From Nocardioidaceae bacterium (GTDB lineage: Bacteria; Actinomycetota; Actinomycetes; Propionibacteriales; Nocardioidaceae), in assembly GCA_013696065.1 (NCBI GenBank), contig JACCZJ010000366.1, positions 1 through 11,216 on the forward strand: 11,216 nt of DNA, written 5' to 3'. The notes beneath the pieces were generated by a model. That model had not been told where the DNA came from, searched no databases, and worked only from the letters and a program-made list of their open reading frames with translations. Positions 6,344 to 11,216 of the stretch are shown in pieces; position 1 is the stretch's first letter; each line of letters opens with the position of its first letter. The position numbers were made by a program, and so were the translations under genes.

Positions 6344-7962
6344 ACGAGTCGGGGGAGGTCGCCGTCGCCGTAGTGTCGGCGCTGCAACGGGCAGGTGTCA
6401 CGGACGTGGTGTTGGCGCCCGGCTCGCGCTCGGCAGCATTGGCTATGGCCGTGCACGAATGCGACGCACTGGGACTGTTGCGGCTCCACGTCCGAATCGA
6501 TGAGCGAACGGCTGCCTTCCTCGCGCTGGGGCTGGGCAAGGGGTCGCACCGGCCGGTGGCGGTGGTGACGACGTCGGGGACTGCGGTGGCCAATCTCCAT
6601 CCCGCTGTGCTCGAGGCGCATCACTGCGGTGAGCGGCTGGTGGTGCTGTCAGCCGATCGCCCGGCATTGTTGCGCGGGACCGGCGCCAACCAGACCACGC
6701 ATCAGCCGGGCATGTTCGGTTCGCTGGTGCCGGCGGTCGATGTCGAGGCCGGAGACGCGGCGGCCGCCGCTGTCGCCATCGACGAGGCTGGCCGTCGGCG
6801 GGGCCCGTCGCACATCAACGTGCAGTTCGCCGACCCGCTGCTCCCACCAGAGGTGGAGTCCTTTCGCCAACAGATCGTGGCCACCGGGATGGGCCAGCGT
6901 GGAGAACAGCCCGGCGCGATAGAACGGACGCCGGTGCGGCTGGAGCTGGGTCCGCGCACGGTGGTGGTGGCGGGAGACGATTCGGGCCCACAGGCCAGGC
7001 TGTTGGCGCAGGGGGCGAACTGGCCGCTGTTGGCCGAGCCGACATCGGGAGCGCGCACCGGCACACATGCGCTGCGCACCTACCGCCTGCTGCTCGGGAC
7101 AGAGCTTGGCGGCCAGATCGAACGGGTCATCGTGACCGGCCATCCCACCCTGTCCAGGCCGGTCACCGATCTGATCTCGCGGCCCGACCTCGAGGTGATC
7201 TCGGTGCGCGGCCGCAGCGGGATCTGCACCGACCCCGGCATGGTCGCTCGGCATCTGGATGACACGCCGGTCGTGCAAGGTCGAGACCCCGACGGCTGGA
7301 TCCAAAGCTGGCGGGAGGCCGATCAGCAGGTCAGTGCCGCGGTAGATCGACTGGCCGCCACCTCAGGGGGGCTGCCTTTGCAGGTCGCCGGGGAGGTCGC
7401 CGCAGCGGTGCCAGCACAGGGTCTGCTGTTCGTCGGATCTTCTCAACCTATCCGAGACCTCGACGTGATGATGACCCCCTACCCGGCCGGGGAGCGCCGA
7501 CTCATCATCGGCAACCGAGGGCTGTCAGGTATTGACGGCACAGTGTCATCCGCTCTGGGCGCAGCGCTCGGCCGCCGCTCGCCAAGGGCAATCGCGTACG
7601 TCGGCGACCTGACCTTCCTGCACGACGCCACTGGCTTGGTGATCGGGCCCGACGAGCCGCGCCCCGACCTCACCATCGTGGTCGTCAACGACGATGGCGG
7701 GGCCATCTTTTCGACCCTCGAGCAAGGCACCGCGCCATACACCGGGTCGTTCGAGCGGATATTCGGCGCCCCCCACGCAGTTTCGGTGCGCGCTCTGTGT
7801 GAGGCGACCCGGACGTCATACGACCGCGTCGATGATGCCTTTTCGCTCAAAGCTGCCCTGGCCCACGACGTCCTCGGGATTCGCGTGCTGGAGGTGGCGG
7901 TCGATCGGCGGGCTCGGCGCGCCCTTCACGACAGCCTGCTCGCAATGACCGCCGAGAGATGA
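6340..7962 (+). CDS. menD: SEPHCHC synthase MenD (thiamine diphosphate-dependent)
   Basis: Decarboxylates 2-oxoglutarate on thiamine diphosphate and adds the succinyl-semialdehyde carbanion to isochorismate, giving SEPHCHC, the committed step of classical menaquinone synthesis. The 540 residues show the usual three-domain ThDP layout. The pyrimidine domain has APGSRS (26-31) and the cofactor-activating E55 in IDERTAAF, followed by TTSGTAVANLHPAV (77-90) and the SADRP/GANQTTHQPGMFG region (104-127). The central domain runs to about 360. The diphosphate domain has GNRGLSGIDG (391-400) and the ThDP/Mg motif GDLTFLHD (422-429) with NDDGG (450-454), the family form of GDG...NN. Length and motifs are normal. 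The ATG lies in an ATGA overlap with the menC stop, so it is co-translated with menC. It ends the operon and is followed by a hairpin at 8019-8037. Confidence 0.97.
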   Translation: MNESGEVAVAVVSALQRAGVTDVVLAPGSRSAALAMAVHECDALGLLRLHVRIDERTAAFLALGLGKGSHRPVAVVTTSGTAVANLHPAVLEAHHCGERLVVLSADRPALLRGTGANQTTHQPGMFGSLVPAVDVEAGDAAAAAVAIDEAGRRRGPSHINVQFADPLLPPEVESFRQQIVATGMGQRGEQPGAIERTPVRLELGPRTVVVAGDDSGPQARLLAQGANWPLLAEPTSGARTGTHALRTYRLLLGTELGGQIERVIVTGHPTLSRPVTDLISRPDLEVISVRGRSGICTDPGMVARHLDDTPVVQGRDPDGWIQSWREADQQVSAAVDRLAATSGGLPLQVAGEVAAAVPAQGLLFVGSSQPIRDLDVMMTPYPAGERRLIIGNRGLSGIDGTVSSALGAALGRRSPRAIAYVGDLTFLHDATGLVIGPDEPRPDLTIVVVNDDGGAIFSTLEQGTAPYTGSFERIFGAPHAVSVRALCEATRTSYDRVDDAFSLKAALAHDVLGIRVLEVAVDRRARRALHDSLLAMTAER

Positions 7963-7987
7963 TGAGTGCCGCGGCCCGCGCCGCCAC

Positions 7988-8078
7988 TTTCATTCACATG
8001 CCATGATTTTGCGACCACACGGCGCCGATTCCGCCGTAATTTCGCGCACGTGAACGATTCTGCGATCCGACACCGCCG
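7988..8078. repeat. Two imperfect direct repeats of about 38 bases downstream of menD
   Basis: Copies at about 7988-8024 and 8040-8078 share TTTC, then CACRTG, then the core GATTYTGCGAYC, then ACAC followed by a GC-rich end; the alignment needs one or two single-base gaps. The unit period is about 52 bases. A hairpin (8019-8037) sits between them. They are not in a gene and lie between the menD stop and the decayed methyltransferase. They could be an interspersed repeat family of this genome or paired protein-binding sites; only genome-wide counting would tell. Confidence 0.45.
8019..8042 (+). terminator. Probable terminator of the menECD operon
   Basis: ACGGCG (8019-8024) and CGCCGT (8032-8037) form a perfect GC-rich 6-bp stem with a 7-base loop, followed directly by AATTT (8038-8042). 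It lies 57 bases after the menD stop, in the correct orientation. The stem and T-run are short, so confidence is modest. Confidence 0.4.
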
Positions 8079-8092
8079 CTGAGGCATCGACA

Positions 8093-8931
8093 TCAGCGTC
8101 CGAACCGCTCCGTCTCCACGGTTGTGACGATGTTGGAACTCTCCGCCTTGAGGTCAGGCAGCGAGCTGATGAGTGCCGCATCGTCGGCTAGCCGCCGGGT
8201 GCGCCAGCACTGGGCGCGATAGGTCAGTTCGAGCGGGTACGACGACTGCGCTCTCTCCTCATACAGGCGCCCACCTCGGCGAGCAGTTGTTCGCGCTGAT
8301 CTGCAAGCAGCGCCGCGACGTAGGACCGTGAGGCCACAAGTCCTATCAGGCCGGACCGGCTGAGGGGCTGGGAGCGGTGGAACTCGGCATAGCCCAACTC
8401 CTCGAAGAAAGGCGAATGGCACAGCCGTCTGACCGAGTCGGTGGCCAAGTCGCCGGTGAACTGCAGGCTGGGCCGAGCGCAAGAGCTCATCAAGAGCCTG
8501 AGCCCACGCCGTGTCGACTTCGCGAGTGTTCCAGACAAGGCCAAACCATCCACTCGGCCGGAGCAACCGGGCAATTTCCGGCAGCGCGCGAGATTCGTCG
8601 AACCAGTGAAACGCGGTCGCTACCGTCACCACGTCGAAAGCGGCACTGCGGAAGGGCAACTGCTCCGCGGTGGAGTGCGCGAGAGCTGCGGCGACCTCCC
8701 TCAACTGAACGAGCATGGAGGCGCTTAGATCAGCAGCTACGACACGGTGGCCAAGTGATGCAAGAGGGGTGGTCAGTTGTCCACTCCCGGCCGCGAGATC
8801 GAGCACCACGGCGAGATCATCACCGGCTAGCCAAACCGCCACTTCCATCGGATATCCAGGCCGGGGCGCGGCATAGCCATGACCAGTCGTGTCGAAGCTC
8901 CCGCCGCGCGAGTCCCGCTCTCGTTATCCAT
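8093..8931 (-). pseudogene. Decayed class I SAM-dependent methyltransferase gene
   Basis: Minus-strand reading gives a recognisable methyltransferase of the type with an FHWFD motif, but only by combining frames. In the first frame, the N-terminal family sequence (SFDTTGHGYAAPRPGYP) is encoded at 8899-8849, followed by SAM-binding motif I (VLDLAAGSGQ, about 8803-8774), then FHWFDESRALPEIARLLRP and LVWNTRE, up to ELLRSA near 8471. The match then moves to a second frame (SLQFTGDLATDSV ... SPFFEELGYAEFHRSQPLS ... ASRSYVAALLADQREQLLAEV) until about 8260, then returns to the first frame for the C-terminal YPLELTYRAQCWRTRRL. Lesions: the first frame has a TAA at 8926-8924 and no start codon before 8848, while a candidate ATG at 8931 is in another frame; a frameshift lies near 8470-8476 and another near 8250-8262. 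About 31 residues follow the usual end, suggesting loss of the original stop. The natural substrate is unknown. Three separate errors beside intact genes favour true decay over sequencing error, though read errors are not excluded. Confidence 0.82.
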
Positions 8932-8988
8932 CCCAAACCCGATATTGCCATGGTACGAGGGCGGACACCAAGTCTCTGACTGAATGGT

Positions 8989-10242
8989 TCAGCCGCTGAG
9001 TGCGTCGCGGATGGGGATGAACTTGGCGGCCGCCTCGGCAAGCTCGGCCTCCGGATCCGAATCGGCGACGATCCCGCAGCCAGCGAAGAGCCGGACGCGT
9101 TTGCCTTCGTATTCGGCCGTTCGCAGTGCGATCCCCCACTCCCCGTCACCGTGCGAGTCCATCCACCCAACCGGGCCTGCGTAGCGGCCGCGATCCATGT
9201 GCTCGAGCTCACTGATGAGGGCGACAGCGTCCGGGGTGGGAGTACCGCCCACGGCGGCACTCGGATGCAGGGCAGCGGCCAACCCAAGCGACGACGTGCG
9301 GTCGTCGAGCACACCGGTCACGTCGGTGGCGAGGTGCATGACGTTGGGCAGGTGCAACACGAACGGGCTCTCGGGCACGTTCATGCTCAAGCAATGCGGT
9401 GCCAGCGCGCTGGCGACTGACCTGACGGCGAACTCGTGCTCCTCGAGATCCTTGGACGATCGAGCCAGGGTGGCCGCCAGCGCCATGTCGTGGTTGTCGT
9501 CCCCAGTACGCCGGATGGTGCCGGCCAGGATGCGGCTCGTCACGAGGCCCCGCTCTCGGCGTACCAACATCTCCGGAGTCGCGCCCAACAGTCCTTCGAC
9601 ATGGAACGTCCAGCACGACGGATAACGCTCGGCCAGTCGTGCGAGCGGAGCGCGCACGTCGAGCGGGGCGTCCAGCTCCGCGATCAGGTCACGGGCGAGC
9701 ACGACCTTGTCGAGGTGGCCCGCACGGATGCGCGCGACGGCCTCGGCGACAGCCAACTCCCAGCTGGCGCCACTCATCGCTCCATCGCTGAACACCACGC
9801 CCTCGGGCAAGGCGGGTGGTCTCGCCCGATGCGGCTGAGTAGGGGCGCTCAACGCCCCGCGGGAGATGGTGGTGAGCCAGGTCAAGTCACCGCGACGCCC
9901 CACGACGGTGCGAGGGATAACGAGCACCGAGGAGCCCGGCTCGTCGGCATACGCGAAGGACCCAAAGGCGATCAGGCCGGTGCCTGGCACGTCGACTTCA
10001 TCGCGGAGGACCGCGCGACTGGACGCCTCGCCCCACCATTTCTCCGCGTCAACGAATCGTGAGTGGCCCATGGTCTCGAACCGAGCAATTTCGCCCCACG
10101 CCACCAGGCCCTCCCCATGATGGAGCCAAGTGAGAGGCGCGTCATCGGGCAGCAGTTCGATCAGTGGGCCAGCGGGGTCGATGACGATGGTACGAGCGAC
10201 CAAAGGGGCCGCGTGTGGTCGCACAGCGGCTGGCGTTGTCAC
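8989..10242 (-). CDS. menF: Isochorismate synthase MenF
   Basis: Converts chorismate to isochorismate with Mg, the first step of menaquinone synthesis. The C-terminal chorismate-binding domain is complete (417-residue numbering from 10242): K179 in KVVLARDL, the expected general base for water attack; GATPEML at 220-226; RILAGTIRR at 237-245; SSKDLEEHEFAV (262-273); HLATDVTGVL (303-312); LHPSAAVGGTP with H326 (325-335); ELEHMDRGRYAGPVGW (345-360); and the closing AGCGIVADSDPEAELAE (387-403) with its Mg-binding glutamates. EntC/DhbC-type siderophore enzymes share this fold; menaquinone context decides the name. The frame stays open to 10338, but a start there would run across menG. Two adjacent GTGs (10245 and 10242) precede VVTTPAAVRPH; 10242 is chosen because TACTCT ends exactly 6 bases before it. 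It is divergent from menG, with only 73 bases between the starts. Confidence 0.93.
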   Translation of the reverse strand: MTTPAAVRPHAAPLVARTIVIDPAGPLIELLPDDAPLTWLHHGEGLVAWGEIARFETMGHSRFVDAEKWWGEASSRAVLRDEVDVPGTGLIAFGSFAYADEPGSSVLVIPRTVVGRRGDLTWLTTISRGALSAPTQPHRARPPALPEGVVFSDGAMSGASWELAVAEAVARIRAGHLDKVVLARDLIAELDAPLDVRAPLARLAERYPSCWTFHVEGLLGATPEMLVRRERGLVTSRILAGTIRRTGDDNHDMALAATLARSSKDLEEHEFAVRSVASALAPHCLSMNVPESPFVLHLPNVMHLATDVTGVLDDRTSSLGLAAALHPSAAVGGTPTPDAVALISELEHMDRGRYAGPVGWMDSHGDGEWGIALRTAEYEGKRVRLFAGCGIVADSDPEAELAEAAAKFIPIRDALSG

Positions 10243-10248
10243 CACGCA

Positions 10249-10254
10249 AGAGTA
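10249..10254 (-). promoter_or_regulatory. Putative -10 hexamer giving a leaderless menF mRNA
   Basis: On the minus strand TACTCT fits TANNNT and ends 6 bases before the second of two tandem GTG codons (10242). No Shine-Dalgarno is visible upstream of either GTG. The -35 region is weak (GTCGAA at spacer 16). It lies in the short menF-menG divergent spacer, so menF and menG promoters must be packed closely. Confidence 0.42.
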
Positions 10255-10300
10255 GTGGCCGGCGTGGGTCTTCGACCTCGGCGCTCCGCTGAGACCACGT

Positions 10301-10306
10301 GGGAGG
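10301..10306 (+). promoter_or_regulatory. Ribosome binding site of menG
   Basis: GGGAGG ends 9 bases before the menG ATG at 10316, a good Shine-Dalgarno at normal spacing. This contrasts with the apparently leaderless menE and menF. It fixes the menG start and implies a real 5' leader inside the 73-base divergent spacer. Confidence 0.6.
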
Positions 10307-10315
10307 CTAGGCGTC

Positions 10316-11005
10316 ATGACTCGCGCCAGGCTGGACAAGCAACCGCACGAGGTCGCGGCGATGTTCGACGACGTGGCCGAGCGCTACGACATCACCAACG
10401 ACCTGCTCTCCATGGGCCAGGACCGTCGGTGGCGAAGGGGGGTCGTCAATGCTGTGGCCCCACAGCCCGGTGAGCGGGTGCTCGACTTGGCTGCCGGGAC
10501 CGGCACCAGCACAATGCCCTTCGCCATGGCTGGTGCGGCGGCGGTGGCGTGCGACTTTTCGATCGGCATGCTGGCCGTCGGGAGGCGGTCTCGGCCCCGA
10601 TTGCCGTTCGTGGCCGGCGACGCCATGCAACTGCCCTTCGCCGACGCGACGTTCGACGCGGTCACCATCTCCTTCGGCCTGCGCAATGTGGTCGACACGC
10701 CTAGGAGTCTCGAAGAGATGCGCCGGGTCACCAAGCCGGGTGGGCGACTCGTCGTGTGCGAGTTCAGCCAGCCAACCTTCGCGCCATTCCGCACCGTGTA
10801 TGTCGAATACCTGATGCGGGCGCTCCCTGCGGTAGCCCGCCGCGTCTCCTCGAACCCCGACTCCTACGTCTACTTGGCCGAGTCGATCCAGGCCTGGCCA
10901 GATCAACACGCGCTAGCCACCGTGATCGGCCGGGCTGGTTGGCGCCGCGTGGAGTACCGGAACTTATCGGGTGGAATCGTCGCGCTGCACCGCGCCTACC
11001 ACTGA
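10316..11005 (+). CDS. menG: Demethylmenaquinone methyltransferase MenG (UbiE family)
   Basis: Performs the last step of menaquinone synthesis, SAM-dependent C-methylation of demethylmenaquinone. The 229 residues match the usual length. The family N-terminus FDDVAERYDITNDLLSMGQDRRWR (17-40) is present; SAM motif I is VLDLAAGTGT (55-64), the acidic residue ending strand 2 is D80, motif II is near GDAMQLPFADATFD (101-114), and the UbiE/MenG signatures are SFGLRNVVD (119-127), PGGRLVVCEFSQP (141-153), YLAESIQAWP (186-195) and NLSGGIVALHRA (216-227). All key regions are intact, unlike the decayed methyltransferase on the other side of menF. It is transcribed alone from the menF-menG divergent spacer and followed by a strong hairpin. 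UbiE enzymes in some bacteria also make ubiquinone, but an actinobacterium with this cluster would use menaquinone only. Confidence 0.96.
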   Translation: MTRARLDKQPHEVAAMFDDVAERYDITNDLLSMGQDRRWRRGVVNAVAPQPGERVLDLAAGTGTSTMPFAMAGAAAVACDFSIGMLAVGRRSRPRLPFVAGDAMQLPFADATFDAVTISFGLRNVVDTPRSLEEMRRVTKPGGRLVVCEFSQPTFAPFRTVYVEYLMRALPAVARRVSSNPDSYVYLAESIQAWPDQHALATVIGRAGWRRVEYRNLSGGIVALHRAYH

Positions 11006-11058
11006 CGGCATCAGAATTAGTGACGCGAGCGGGGCATCGGGGCGGTCACCAAGCTGAG

Positions 11059-11097
11059 GTGTGACTTTGAGTCCAGCATTCGACCTCGAAGTCACAC
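11059..11097 (+). terminator. Long hairpin after menG, possible terminator
   Basis: GTGTGACTTTGAG (11059-11071) and CTCGAAGTCACAC (11085-11097) form a 13-bp stem with a 13-base loop. The only mismatch is a T opposite G, which pairs as U-G in RNA. It begins 53 bases after the menG stop. No T-tract follows, so it is either a high-GC-style terminator or another inverted element. Nothing else is recognisable in 11006-11216, which has no supported gene. Confidence 0.45.
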
Positions 11098-11216
11098 GGG
11101 ACGGAGATTCGAGCTGCCAAACGCCCGATGCGCGCGACTAGGGGGAGCTTTCGAAGCGTCCAACCTCCCGGAACACTGACCAATTACGGCAAGCGAGCGT
11201 GTGCTATATCGGGGAT

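Noticed and set aside
7990..8181. 63-residue minus-strand open frame over the direct repeats
   Set aside because: No recognisable family, and it overlaps the 3' end of the pseudogene and non-coding repeats.
8377..8979. 200-residue plus-strand open frame
   Set aside because: Antisense to the methyltransferase remnant; no domain, while the minus strand carries clear SAM-binding motifs.
8980..8992. CTGAA-TGG-TTCAG palindrome at the menF stop
   Set aside because: Only 5-bp arms with low GC, no T-run, and it overlaps the stop codon; too weak to call a terminator.
10243..10338. menF starting at ATG 10338 or 10317
   Set aside because: Either would overlap the menG ribosome site and start, and the added residues do not resemble isochorismate synthases; GTG 10242 or 10245 gives a normal length.
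11006..11216. RNA gene or mobile-element end in the terminal gap
   Set aside because: No tRNA-like fold, rRNA sequence or transposase fragment could be recognised; only the hairpin is supported.

Overview
The window reads as chromosome of a high-GC Gram-positive bacterium (actinobacterium). The evidence is GC-rich codon use throughout, frequent GTG starts, a System II cytochrome c maturation protein, small DUF4229 and PLDc_N membrane proteins, and a classical (non-futalosine) menaquinone gene cluster. The combination fits Propionibacteriaceae or a related family, but that placement is inference. No rRNA, tRNA, CRISPR array, insertion sequence or phage gene was seen.

Layout, left to right. 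Bases 1-1032 (+) hold ccsB, whose 5' end may be cut by the window edge. Bases 1075-1395 (-) hold a small PLDc_N-type membrane protein, convergent with ccsB. Bases 1525-2553 (+) hold a PLP-dependent threonine/serine dehydratase without a regulatory domain. Bases 2767-3033 (+) hold a two-helix DUF4229 protein. Bases 3172-4056 (-) hold menA. Bases 4318-7962 (+) are a tight menE-menC-menD operon with overlapping genes. Bases 7963-8092 hold a hairpin and an imperfect direct repeat. Bases 8093-8931 (-) hold a decayed SAM-dependent methyltransferase gene. Bases 8989-10242 (-) hold menF, divergent from menG at 10316-11005 (+). The last 211 bases hold no gene, only a strong hairpin.

Together MenF (chorismate to isochorismate), MenD (to SEPHCHC), MenC (SHCHC to o-succinylbenzoate), MenE (to OSB-CoA), MenA (prenylation of DHNA) and MenG (C-methylation to menaquinone) cover most of the pathway. 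MenH, MenB and the DHNA-CoA thioesterase are not in the window and must lie elsewhere. CcsB attaches heme to exported cytochromes c, which take electrons from the menaquinone pool, so most of the region serves respiration.

There is no sign of a radically new system. The best second-look items are: a TANNNT hexamer exactly 6 bases before the start codon of three separate transcription units (dehydratase, menE, menF), which suggests leaderless mRNAs; the methyltransferase pseudogene with at least three lesions in an otherwise intact locus; and the repeated element beside it.
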